Assembly: GCA_019323575.1 (NCBI GenBank)
Contig: JAHWHB010000023.1
Coordinates: 1 to 16,024, forward strand
Length of the DNA: 16,024 nt
Origin: Candidatus Woesearchaeota archaeon
GTDB taxonomy: Archaea > Nanobdellota > Nanobdellia > Woesearchaeales > ARS49
Direction: 5' to 3'
A model generated the notes under the pieces. The model searched no databases, had not been told where the DNA came from, and saw only the letters and a list, made by a program, of their open reading frames with translations. The translations under genes were made by a program, and so were the position numbers. The first letter of the stretch is position 1; each line of letters starts with the position of its first letter. This document shows, in pieces, positions 7,088 through 14,487 of this stretch.

Positions 7088-7489
7088 ATGGCACTAAAAC
7101 TACCAGAATCAATGGACGAATGCGTATACTTCACACAAAGAACAATAGACAAAGGACACGTAAAATGCTGGGTGTTCAGAGAAAACTGCCCAAAATGCGG
7201 AAAAGCACTGATGGGAAAGCCCAGAGACAAAGACGGCGCAGTAAAAATAAGAGCAAAAGAATATGTGTGCCCAGAATGCGGGCATACCGTAGAAAAAAAA
7301 GAGTATGAAGAAACACTGACAGCAAACGTAATTTACACCTGCCCGTACTGCGGGTACAAAGGAGAGATACAAATACCATTCAAAAGAAGAAAATACCAAG
7401 GAGCAGACGCATTAGTATTCCAGTGCGAAAAGTGCAAAGCAAAAATAGCAATAACAAAAAAAATGAAAGAAGCAGGCAGCAAAGATTAA
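7088..7489 (+). CDS. Multi-zinc-ribbon protein, conserved in archaea (133 aa)
   Basis: Four CxxC knuckles are visible: CPKCG (34-38), CPECG (61-65), CPYCG (84-88) and CEKCK (113-117). They pair as two zinc ribbons separated by about 20 residues each. The rest is basic and beta-rich (MGKPRDKDGAVKIRAKEYV, IQIPFKRRKY), compatible with RNA or ribosome binding. I recall close relatives in DPANN genomes annotated only as hypothetical. It is probably cytosolic and leaderless. Its TAA stop shares TTAA (7486-7489) with the stop of the convergent kinase gene. Function is not known. Confidence 0.8.
   Translation: MALKLPESMDECVYFTQRTIDKGHVKCWVFRENCPKCGKALMGKPRDKDGAVKIRAKEYVCPECGHTVEKKEYEETLTANVIYTCPYCGYKGEIQIPFKRRKYQGADALVFQCEKCKAKIAITKKMKEAGSKD
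7456..7463 (-). terminator. Possible antisense U-run terminator for the kinase transcript
   Basis: Eight T on the minus strand lie 23 nt beyond the kinase stop, inside the zinc-ribbon coding region (there AAA AAA ATG). If used, the kinase mRNA would overlap the end of the zinc-ribbon mRNA. Confidence 0.3.
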
Positions 7490-8316
7490 AGATTATCAAG
7501 AAGCCTGTCCAAATCTTCAGCAAACTCTGCTGCAGACCGGTAACGATTATCAAGACACTTCTCTATTGCCTTCAGACAGACGGCTTGAACAGGTTCAGGA
7601 ACTGATTTTTCTCTAAGAAAATCAGTCTTATGAGGATAATTGTAATGAAGTTCTTGAATCCAATCGTGGTCATCTCTGAAAGGAACCTTCTTAGCCAGCA
7701 TTAAGTAAAGAGAGATTCCCAAAGAAAAAACATCTCCGGGAGGGTGAGAATCATTAGACTGAAAATATTCAAAAGGAATAAATCCCTCAGTTCCCATAAT
7801 TATACCTTCTCTTGATTTAGGAAGATTTCTATCCAAATCAAAAGCAATACCATAATCAAAAAGCTTTACCCTGTCATTCAAAAGCAAGTTTGTAGGCTTA
7901 ACATCCCTGTGAATAATATTCCTATCATGCATGTGCTGCAAACCAAGAGCGACATCACGCGCAATCCCTAACGCAAGCCGGATACCAATTTTTTCTTTGC
8001 GCTGTATGCGCTCTTGCATAATAATGTCGTCAACATTATTTCCATCTATAAATTCCATACACAAGTAACCAAGCCCTTCGGATTCAGCATAATCTCTAAT
8101 CTCAACAAGATTTGAATGAAAACCAATCTTAGCTCCGATTTCAGCCTCCCATCTTAAACTATCAACTAAAGAGGCAGTTTCTGAAAGAGAAATGACCTTT
8201 AAAGCAACAGGCGCTCCATCTTTATGCGCCTTGTAAACACAAGACATTCCTCCGGCGCCAAGCTTGGAAATAATTTCATAAGCGCCCAAACGCATTCCCG
8301 GAAGCAAATCATTCAT
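7486..8316 (-). CDS. Hanks-type Ser/Thr protein kinase, soluble, kinase domain only (276 aa)
   Basis: Transfers phosphate from ATP to Ser/Thr of proteins. The kinase core is complete: glycine loop GAGGMSCVY (20-28), VALK with K40, helix-C glutamate near E57, catalytic loop HRDVKPTN (136-143), DYG (154-156) in place of DFG, P-F-E (181-183) in place of APE, and DVFSLG (195-200). It ends with the usual PknB-like RYRSAAEFAEDLDRLL. There is no membrane helix, PASTA or other sensor domain, so it is likely cytosolic. It is the downstream partner of a second kinase, 12 nt after its stop and on the same strand, and they look like an old duplication. ATG 8316 aligns with the start of that paralogue; an upstream TTG (8328) is less likely. 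Confidence 0.9.
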   Translation of the reverse strand: MNDLLPGMRLGAYEIISKLGAGGMSCVYKAHKDGAPVALKVISLSETASLVDSLRWEAEIGAKIGFHSNLVEIRDYAESEGLGYLCMEFIDGNNVDDIIMQERIQRKEKIGIRLALGIARDVALGLQHMHDRNIIHRDVKPTNLLLNDRVKLFDYGIAFDLDRNLPKSREGIIMGTEGFIPFEYFQSNDSHPPGDVFSLGISLYLMLAKKVPFRDDHDWIQELHYNYPHKTDFLREKSVPEPVQAVCLKAIEKCLDNRYRSAAEFAEDLDRLLDNL

Positions 8317-8328
8317 TTTTAAAAACAA

Positions 8329-9183
8329 CTAATTACTTGATGTATCAATTTTTTTCAAAGCAAAATCCAAAGCATCAGCAAACTCTCCTGCGGAACTGAA
8401 ACGGTTAACAGGAAATTGTTCCACTGATTTAGAAAAAATCTCATCCGCAGGAGACTGCAAACCACTGAAAAACTTCTGCATAAAAAGAATCATATCTGAA
8501 ATATCATCAAACCTCTCACTAATTTCATAAAGGCTATACCTGATAGGGGTGTCTCCGCTCAACATGTGAAAGATAGAAACTCCAAGAGCATAGATATCCC
8601 CCTTTGGGTGAGGCTCCCTTCCCATTAGATATTCGGGAGCAATAAAAGCAGGAGTGCCAAAAACAGTATCTTTTATTTTCGGAGGAATCTTACGCCTAGT
8701 ATCGTACGAAAGACCATAATCTGAAAGCTTAACATCGCCGTTAGAGACAAGAATGTTCCCTGTTTTAACATCGCCGTGAACAATGCCTTTTGAATGCATG
8801 TGCTCAAGCGCCAGAGCAGCATCACGAGCAACACGCAAAGCACGCTTCAAAGAAAATCTTTTACCGCAATTATCAATCAAGGACTCAATATTTTGTCCAA
8901 CGTAGTCCATGCTGAGATAGAGCCATAATCCATCTTTACCCAGCTCGTAAGTAACAACAAGATTAGGATGCCTGCCAACAATGCCGCCCACTTCATTTTC
9001 CCAATGAAGATAATAAGCTTTTTTCTTGTCACCATCATTCAAACTGCAAACCTTCAAGGCAAAATCCCGATTAGTGTCGGCGTGCCTTGCCCTATAAACT
9101 CTTGAAGTGCCTCCCTGGCCGAGAGTAGAAACTATCTCATAAAGACCTACACGACTGCCAGGAATTAATCTGCCTTCACTCAT
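8329..9183 (-). CDS. Hanks-type Ser/Thr protein kinase with HGD catalytic loop (284 aa)
   Basis: Soluble kinase-domain protein, paralogous to the next gene. Glycine loop GQGGTSRVY (22-30), ALK with K44, catalytic loop HGDVKTGN (136-143), DYG (155-157), APE (182-184) and DIYALG. The arginine of HRD is replaced by glycine, so it is a non-RD kinase that may not need activation-loop phosphorylation; the catalytic Asp, Lys and Asn remain, so activity is plausible. Start is uncertain: ATG 9183 aligns best with the paralogue and fits a leaderless start from CTTTTTATTTG; ATG 9189 is two codons longer. It follows the 792-aa S-layer-like gene by about 40 nt on the same strand, so co-transcription is possible. 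Confidence 0.9.
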   Translation of the reverse strand: MSEGRLIPGSRVGLYEIVSTLGQGGTSRVYRARHADTNRDFALKVCSLNDGDKKKAYYLHWENEVGGIVGRHPNLVVTYELGKDGLWLYLSMDYVGQNIESLIDNCGKRFSLKRALRVARDAALALEHMHSKGIVHGDVKTGNILVSNGDVKLSDYGLSYDTRRKIPPKIKDTVFGTPAFIAPEYLMGREPHPKGDIYALGVSIFHMLSGDTPIRYSLYEISERFDDISDMILFMQKFFSGLQSPADEIFSKSVEQFPVNRFSSAGEFADALDFALKKIDTSSN

Positions 9184-9204
9184 TTTCATGGAAAGTAAGG
9201 CAGA

Positions 9205-9215
9205 CAAATAAAAAG
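9205..9215 (-). promoter_or_regulatory. Possible TATA box of the kinase pair
   Basis: CTTTTTATTTG on the minus strand is centred about 27 nt before ATG 9183. It could instead act as the U-rich 3' end of the upstream surface-protein mRNA; both uses may coexist. Confidence 0.4.
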
Positions 9216-9222
9216 TTTACGC

Positions 9223-11601
9223 TTAATAGTACTCGTTGAAGCTAGACTGCTCAGCCTGCTCTTCAACAGCCTCTTCAGGCTGTTTCCTAAAGTAGCCGTA
9301 AACCATCACTCCAAGAACAGTCAAGGCAATCAAATTAGCAAGCACAAGCACAGCAGTCAAAACAGCACTATTAGCCCAAGTTGAATTACTCTCTGTCTGA
9401 GCAGGAGGAACAATAATCACATCATCCTGCGGAACATACGGAGGAGGAGTCACAACCGGCTCTGTGTAAGAGCTGCCAGAGTTACTGTTAGAATTGCTGT
9501 TAACAGCAGCGCTGCATTTAACAATCGCAATATTAGCAGTATCAGTATTGCTCAAAGCAACATTATCATAATAAGTCCTTACAGTAGCAATAAAACTGCC
9601 AATTCTTGTATTAGAGTTAACAGGAATCGTAAAATAAACACGCTGTTCATCGCCGCTGTCAAGATACAAGTCAGAAGTCTTCCTGACAAAATTCAAAGAA
9701 GGCACTGAGAACTCAACAGCAGCCTCATCCTCATCACGAGAGCCTCTGTTCTCAATGTAAACAGTAACGTCAACACGTGAATCACTGCAAACATCAGCCT
9801 GCTGAGGACTTACAACAACACGTGAAATCTGCAAGTCATGCTTAGGACGTTCAACTTCAAGGTAAAAATAGAAAGTATCACTAACATAATCTCCATCCTC
9901 GTCCTCGCCATCAGCAGTAATCTCAACCCTGACATCATCCTCATCAGCATCCTCATCAATTTTAATCTCAATAGTCTTCTCCTCGCTGTCGCCAGAATCA
10001 AGATATGAGATATCAGCATCATCAGCATCAACATAATCAGCATCAACCTCTATGCGGACATCCTCGATGTCAAGATCGCCGTAATTCTTAACCTTAACAG
10101 TCAAATAACAAGTCTGGCCAGGAGCAACCTCATAAGAAGAGCCCTCAACAACAGTCTTCAACTTATCACAAGAAAGCTTAACACGGTCAATAACCAACCT
10201 TGAAGTCGGAGTATTGGTATTAGTGTTAGAGCCTGTATTTGTGGAAGTATTGGTTGTGTTTGTAGTATTAACAACCTGAGTGTTCTCCATGTACAAAACA
10301 GCACTCGCCGAGATAGAACCACTTGGAACAGTACCATTATATGAAAAAACAAAAGACTTAGGACTGCCATTCAACAAAGGATTCTCACCCTCGGGAGAAT
10401 TAATAGCATAAACATTAAACGTATGATTTCCACTTCCAAAACCAGCAAGGTCTGACTGTGAAAAATCATAACTAAAACCATGAGCTGAATCAGGAAGACT
10501 TGTCAAATCTGAACGAGGCACGTCAGCATCAAACTCCTTCCAGAAATTACCATCAACATAAACATGCACAGTAGTTGAAGGAGTGTCGCTATCATAAGCC
10601 CAGCCCCTGATTCCAGAAGCATTCAAAACCTCAAACTCGCCAACAGGCAAAAAGTTCTGAGGAGCATGATCAACAGGAACATAAACAACATACATTGAAC
10701 CAGCATCAAGAGCAGTGCCATCGTGAGCATAACCCTCGGTGCTGCCGTCACAAACATAAGGACCGGTTTTAACCTTACCCAAAACAACACCATTAGATGG
10801 AACTGTCTGCACAGCTGCATTGCACTTGTTCTCAGCAATAACAAACAACAACTTGCCATCCGCTATTGGCCTGCTATACAAGCCCATCCAGCCAGAATCA
10901 CCGCTAGGCAGTTCAATATTAGAATCACAAACACCCGGATTAGTATGAATCTTGCCGCCATAAGTCCAGTTATTAGGAGGGACTTGAGCCTGTCCGCCAC
11001 AATCAAGGGCTACAGCGCCAATCCAGTAATCAGTATAATTGGCAGAATGAATACGAGCCCATCCGCCATCAACAGCATCCTCAAAAGGATAACTTACAGT
11101 AATATCGTTAGCACCATCACAAACACCAGAATGCCACTGCCCAATTATAGGCATGCCAACATCAGGAGTGTTCTGGCCACAATCATTAGCAGCACTCATA
11201 CCAACAGGCAAAACAACATCCTGAGGGGACTGAGTCTGCGGGTTAAAAGTATGACTGCCAAAAGGAGAAGATGCGCTAGCACCATCAGCAAAAACATTAA
11301 TGTTGCCGATGCTCCTCTTTCCAGGAGCAAAATCACTAGGCACGAAACCTTTCACAGTGATTACAGCAGACTGGTTAGGGCCAAGAGACTGAGGGACGTT
11401 CTCAAAAACAACATTAAACCTTGAATCAGCAGTAGAACCCGCTGAAATATTTGAAACAACAAAAGTATCATTGTTTGTAACAGTAAAAGTTGTACTCACG
11501 TTAGCACCAGGCAAACCACTCAAAGTAGGAGCAGAAACCTGCAAAGCAAAAGCTGTGCCAACACATAACAAAATAGCCAACAGTAATGATAGTTTCTTCA
11601 T
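9223..11601 (-). CDS. Large S-layer-like surface protein with glycosylation-prone linkers and C-terminal anchor (792 aa)
   Basis: Signal peptide 1-19. Residues 20-108 match the N-terminal domain of the 458-aa paralogue at 4-1380 (TTFTVTNNDT, NVPQSLGPNQSAVITVKGFV). Residues about 110-465 are absent from that paralogue: three degenerate segments with a VCD core (160-162, 224-226, 283-285) and a domain containing GIRGWAYDSDTPSTTVHVYV and DSAHGFSYDF, like modules in bacterial exported proteins. An Asn/Thr linker (445-467) offers several N-glycosylation sequons. Residues 468-698 are acidic and CARDB-like, again shared with the paralogue (RDEDEAAVEFSVP). A Ser/Asn and Pro linker precedes one helix (745-770) and an acidic cytoplasmic tail. 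ATG 11601 follows GGTGAT. A role in the cell envelope is inferred. Confidence 0.88.
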   Translation of the reverse strand: MKKLSLLLAILLCVGTAFALQVSAPTLSGLPGANVSTTFTVTNNDTFVVSNISAGSTADSRFNVVFENVPQSLGPNQSAVITVKGFVPSDFAPGKRSIGNINVFADGASASSPFGSHTFNPQTQSPQDVVLPVGMSAANDCGQNTPDVGMPIIGQWHSGVCDGANDITVSYPFEDAVDGGWARIHSANYTDYWIGAVALDCGGQAQVPPNNWTYGGKIHTNPGVCDSNIELPSGDSGWMGLYSRPIADGKLLFVIAENKCNAAVQTVPSNGVVLGKVKTGPYVCDGSTEGYAHDGTALDAGSMYVVYVPVDHAPQNFLPVGEFEVLNASGIRGWAYDSDTPSTTVHVYVDGNFWKEFDADVPRSDLTSLPDSAHGFSYDFSQSDLAGFGSGNHTFNVYAINSPEGENPLLNGSPKSFVFSYNGTVPSGSISASAVLYMENTQVVNTTNTTNTSTNTGSNTNTNTPTSRLVIDRVKLSCDKLKTVVEGSSYEVAPGQTCYLTVKVKNYGDLDIEDVRIEVDADYVDADDADISYLDSGDSEEKTIEIKIDEDADEDDVRVEITADGEDEDGDYVSDTFYFYLEVERPKHDLQISRVVVSPQQADVCSDSRVDVTVYIENRGSRDEDEAAVEFSVPSLNFVRKTSDLYLDSGDEQRVYFTIPVNSNTRIGSFIATVRTYYDNVALSNTDTANIAIVKCSAAVNSNSNSNSGSSYTEPVVTPPPYVPQDDVIIVPPAQTESNSTWANSAVLTAVLVLANLIALTVLGVMVYGYFRKQPEEAVEEQAEQSSFNEYY

Positions 11602-11607
11602 TTTGTA

Positions 11608-11650
11608 ATCACCTAAGGGTAGTTATATTTAGCAATATATAAAGGTTTCT
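11608..11650 (-). promoter_or_regulatory. Promoter and ribosome-binding site of the large S-layer-like gene
   Basis: AGAAACCTTTATATATTG on the minus strand contains a BRE-like purine stretch and a near-consensus TATA box (11635-11643). A start near 11613 gives a short leader that is mostly the ribosome-binding site GGTGAT (11608-11613), six nt before ATG. Confidence 0.65.
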
Positions 11651-11725
11651 ATTTTAGTCACTGAGAAGTAGTCATGATTGCTTTAATATTTATTTTCCAT
11701 ATTGTAAGGAATTGCACTGGTAACC

Positions 11726-11733
11726 TTTATAAG
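11726..11733 (+). promoter_or_regulatory. TATA box of the methionyl-tRNA synthetase gene
   Basis: CCTTTATAAG with TATA at 11726-11733 is centred 28-29 nt before ATG 11758. No Shine-Dalgarno is present (CGACCCATAAAAC precedes the ATG), so translation is probably leaderless or nearly so. Confidence 0.6.
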
Positions 11734-11757
11734 CACCCCTTAATCGACCCATAAAAC

Positions 11758-13752
11758 ATGCCAAAACAAACATACTACATAACAACAGCCATAGACTACC
11801 CAAATGCACCCCCGCACATCGGCCATGCATACGAAAAAATAGTATCAGACTTTCTGGCAAGATGGCACGAACAAAACGGAGAAGACGTATTCTTTTTGAC
11901 AGGAACAGACGAACACGGACAAAAAATAGCAAGAATAGCACAAGAAAAAGGCAAAACACCAAAACAATACGTCGACGAAATGGCAGAAAAATTCAAACTG
12001 CTCGCACAAAAACTCAACCTCAGAATAAACAACTTCATAAGAACCACAGAAAAAAAACACATCAAAACAGCAACAGAAATCTGGAACAAAGTATACGAAA
12101 AAGGACTCATCTACAAAGGAGAATACAAAGGACTATACTGCGTAGGATGCGAAGCATTCTACACAGAAAAAGATTTAGTAGAAGGAAACTGCCCAGTACA
12201 CCAAAAACCAGCAGAACAAGTCAGCGAAGAAAGCTACTTCTTCAAACTCAGCGAGTTCCAACAACAACTAATACAACACATAGAACAACACCAGGACTTC
12301 ATACAACCAGAATCAAGAAAAAACGAAATACTAAACAGGCTAAAAGAGCCGTTGCGCGATTTATCAGTAAGCAGAACAACCTTCAACTGGGGAATACCAG
12401 TACCACAGGACAAAAAACACGTAATCTACGTATGGTTTGACGCGCTCCTAAACTACCTAAGCGGGATATCATACCCAACAAAAAAATACCAAAAATACTG
12501 GCCGGCAAACTGCCACCAAATAGGAAAAGACATAAGCTGGTTTCACACAGTAATCTGGCCGGCAATACTAACAGCAGCAGACATACCACTCCCAAAAACA
12601 GTCTACGTCCACGGATACCTGACAGTCAACGGACAAAAAATGTCCAAATCACTAGGAAACGTAATAGACCCAATCTACATGGTGGACACATACGGCGCAG
12701 ACCCAGTAAGATACGTGATGCTAAGAGAGGTGCCGGCAGGAGAAGACGGAGACTTCTCAGAAACAACACTGACCAGCAGGAACAACTCAGACCTCGCAGA
12801 CTCACTCGGAAACCTATTACAAAGAACATCTGTACTAATACAAAAAAACTTCAACGGACAGATACCAACATGCGGAACACTAACAGACAAAGAAAAAGAG
12901 CTACAAAAAGCAATACCAGACATAAACAAACTAAACGAGCTAGTCAATAACTACAAATGGCACCACGCAATAGAACAAATCTGGAACTACATCGCAAGAT
13001 GCAACAAGTATGTTAATGATACAGAACCCTGGAAACAAACAGACCCAGAAAGACTAGCAACAATACTATACACCTTGGTTGAACATTTGAGAATCATAAG
13101 CATACTAGTCTACCCAGCAATACCTGCAGCAGCAGAAAAAATAGCAGCACAAACAGGACAACAAAAAGGAAAATTCAAACAGGCAAAATTCACCAAAAAA
13201 ACAACAGGACACATACTACAACCAGAAATACTATTCAAAAAAATAGAAAAAACAGAAACAAAACCAGCACCGGCGGAGAAGTCAGCCCCAGATGCAGACT
13301 TCTCAATACTAAACCTGAAAATCGGCAAGATACTAAAAGCAGAACCACACCCAAACGCAGACAAACTATACATATTACAACTAGACGCAGGAGAACCAAG
13401 ACAACTAGTAGCAGGAATAAAAGCACACTACAAACCAGAAGAACTAACAAACAAAAACATCATATTCATCAGCAACCTCCAGCCAGCAACAATAAGAGGA
13501 ATAGAAAGCAGAGGAATGATACTCGCAGGAGAAAAAGACGGAGTTGTAAAAGTAATCGAAGCAGAAGGAACTCCAGGAGAACAAGTTTATGTTGAAGGAA
13601 TAACACCAAAAACAGAACAAATCACAATAGAACAATTCCAAAAAATAAAAATCACAACAAAAAACAAGCAAGCAGTACACAACGACAAACCACTAAGAAC
13701 ACAAAAAGGACCAGTAACAATAGACCTGCCAGACGGCGCGCACATCAGATAA
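11758..13752 (+). CDS. metG: Methionyl-tRNA synthetase, bacterial type with fused tRNA-binding domain (664 aa)
   Basis: Charges tRNA-Met with methionine in the cytosol. The class I signatures are exact: HIGH at 20-23 and KMSKS at 294-298. A single zinc knuckle, C128/C131 and C145/H148 in the pattern CxxC-x13-CxxH, is the arrangement of Thermus-type bacterial enzymes; IPVPQDKKHVIYVWFDALLN also fits that type. The anticodon-binding helical domain spans roughly 360-470 (WHHAIEQIWNYIARCNKYVN, NDTEPWK). After a Lys/Pro linker, residues about 512-613 form a Trbp111/EMAPII-like OB fold (KIGKILKAEPHPNADKLY, GIESRGMILAGE). About 50 further residues (614-664) are not part of the usual enzyme. The codons are strongly A-ending, like other plus-strand genes here, so any transfer is old. 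Confidence 0.97.
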   Translation: MPKQTYYITTAIDYPNAPPHIGHAYEKIVSDFLARWHEQNGEDVFFLTGTDEHGQKIARIAQEKGKTPKQYVDEMAEKFKLLAQKLNLRINNFIRTTEKKHIKTATEIWNKVYEKGLIYKGEYKGLYCVGCEAFYTEKDLVEGNCPVHQKPAEQVSEESYFFKLSEFQQQLIQHIEQHQDFIQPESRKNEILNRLKEPLRDLSVSRTTFNWGIPVPQDKKHVIYVWFDALLNYLSGISYPTKKYQKYWPANCHQIGKDISWFHTVIWPAILTAADIPLPKTVYVHGYLTVNGQKMSKSLGNVIDPIYMVDTYGADPVRYVMLREVPAGEDGDFSETTLTSRNNSDLADSLGNLLQRTSVLIQKNFNGQIPTCGTLTDKEKELQKAIPDINKLNELVNNYKWHHAIEQIWNYIARCNKYVNDTEPWKQTDPERLATILYTLVEHLRIISILVYPAIPAAAEKIAAQTGQQKGKFKQAKFTKKTTGHILQPEILFKKIEKTETKPAPAEKSAPDADFSILNLKIGKILKAEPHPNADKLYILQLDAGEPRQLVAGIKAHYKPEELTNKNIIFISNLQPATIRGIESRGMILAGEKDGVVKVIEAEGTPGEQVYVEGITPKTEQITIEQFQKIKITTKNKQAVHNDKPLRTQKGPVTIDLPDGAHIR

Positions 13753-13763
13753 ATTTATTTATG
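13750..13763 (+). promoter_or_regulatory. Possible TATA box upstream of the hairpin and DUF1461 gene
   Basis: AAATTTATTTATG just after the synthetase stop is TATA-like. A start about 26 nt on, near 13783, would place the whole hairpin at 13789-13828 at the head of a 60-nt leader. Confidence 0.4.
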
Positions 13764-13788
13764 ACGTTCTGCATTAATTGAATCGAGC

Positions 13789-13828
13789 GATTTTCTTCTC
13801 CCCTTATCTGCGTGGGGAGAAGAAAATC
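13789..13828 (+). promoter_or_regulatory. Perfect 15-bp hairpin in the leader of the DUF1461 gene
   Basis: The left arm GATTTTCTTCTCCCC (13789-13803) is an exact inverse complement of the right arm GGGGAGAAGAAAATC (13814-13828), separated by the 10-nt loop TTATCTGCGT. One arm is all pyrimidine in its inner 13 bases. It ends 17 nt before ATG 13846, with GGAG (13833-13836) between. No T-run follows, so a plain terminator is unlikely. A leader control element, a small structured RNA or a protein-binding site are all possible. Confidence 0.7.
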
Positions 13829-13845
13829 AAACGGAGCGCAAATTC

Positions 13846-14388
13846 ATGAGCAAAAAAATCAGCACGATAATCTTCCCAATATTCTGTCTAATGCTAAGCT
13901 TCTTCATATTAATAACAGACTCGCACTACACCTACTCATTAGTCAAAGAAGAACACGCACAACCAACAAAAGAACTAGTGCATTATCTGGTATGGCAAGG
14001 ACAAATGCCAGAAGTGTTCAACGCAGAAGAACAATTACACCTACAAGACGTAAAACAATTGATAAAATATGCATTCATAACATTCCTGCTAACAATACTA
14101 GTGCTGATATACTGCAGTTCAGAACTAAAAAAAGCAATAAGACAAGGAACAATACTCCTGCTGGCAATACTGGGTGCGTGCTTTGTGATTCCCTTTGAGG
14201 TATTATTCACAAAATTCCACCAGATATTCTTCCCGCAAGGAAACTGGATATTCCCGCCAGACAGCACTTTAATAACCTTCTATCCAGCAAACTTCTTCGC
14301 AACATACGCACTATCAATAGCAGTGTACGCAATATTTTTAGCGTTAATACTCACTCATTTCACCTACTTTGTCTCAAGAAAGGGATAA
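13846..14388 (+). CDS. DUF1461/TIGR01906 integral membrane protein, Lit-like (180 aa)
   Basis: Four membrane helices (about 6-24, 73-92, 100-121, 149-172). Between helices 1 and 2 is EEQLHLQDVKQL (61-72), and after helix 3 FTKFHQIFFPQGNWIFPPDS (121-140) and TFYPANFF. These are the family hallmarks of TIGR01906/DUF1461. In bacteria this family includes Lit, which moves an acyl chain within lipoproteins to make the lyso form; its catalytic histidines lie in the equivalents of H65 and H125, both present. Archaeal lipids are ether-linked, so the same reaction is not expected and the archaeal role is unknown. The next gene encodes a predicted lipoprotein, which hints at a link. ATG 13846 has GGAG 9 nt upstream. 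Confidence 0.82.
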   Translation: MSKKISTIIFPIFCLMLSFFILITDSHYTYSLVKEEHAQPTKELVHYLVWQGQMPEVFNAEEQLHLQDVKQLIKYAFITFLLTILVLIYCSSELKKAIRQGTILLLAILGACFVIPFEVLFTKFHQIFFPQGNWIFPPDSTLITFYPANFFATYALSIAVYAIFLALILTHFTYFVSRKG

Positions 14389-14431
14389 AAAAACTTCTTT
14401 ACCCCGAGATATATATTTGACTACGTAAAAA

Positions 14432-14440
14432 CTTAAATAC
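14432..14440 (+). promoter_or_regulatory. TATA box of the lipoprotein gene
   Basis: CTTAAATAC predicts a start near 14462 and a 26-nt leader. The leader contains GGGGGT (14475-14480), a ribosome-binding-like site 7 nt before ATG 14488, which supports that start over ATG 14473. A second AT-rich element, GATATATATTT (14407-14417), is further upstream. Confidence 0.45.
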
Positions 14441-14487
14441 AGTTTAGTATCCGAGAATAGTAACAAATCCAAATGGGGGTATACCAA

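Noticed and set aside
7486..9183. Recent horizontal transfer of the kinase pair suggested by weaker strand skew
   Set aside because: A-ending codons in the first 60 are 14 and 11 for the kinases against 3 in the DUF1189-like gene, but the 792-aa gene start also shows 11. The difference is within the spread of resident genes.
10723..11424. 233-codon plus-strand frame inside the large S-layer-like gene
   Set aside because: Shadow of the paralogue-supported minus-strand gene; composition is not that of a folded protein.
13789..13828. Hairpin as a simple terminator of the synthetase gene or as part of a tRNA
   Set aside because: No T-run follows it on either strand, and there is no cloverleaf, anticodon arm or CCA-like end.
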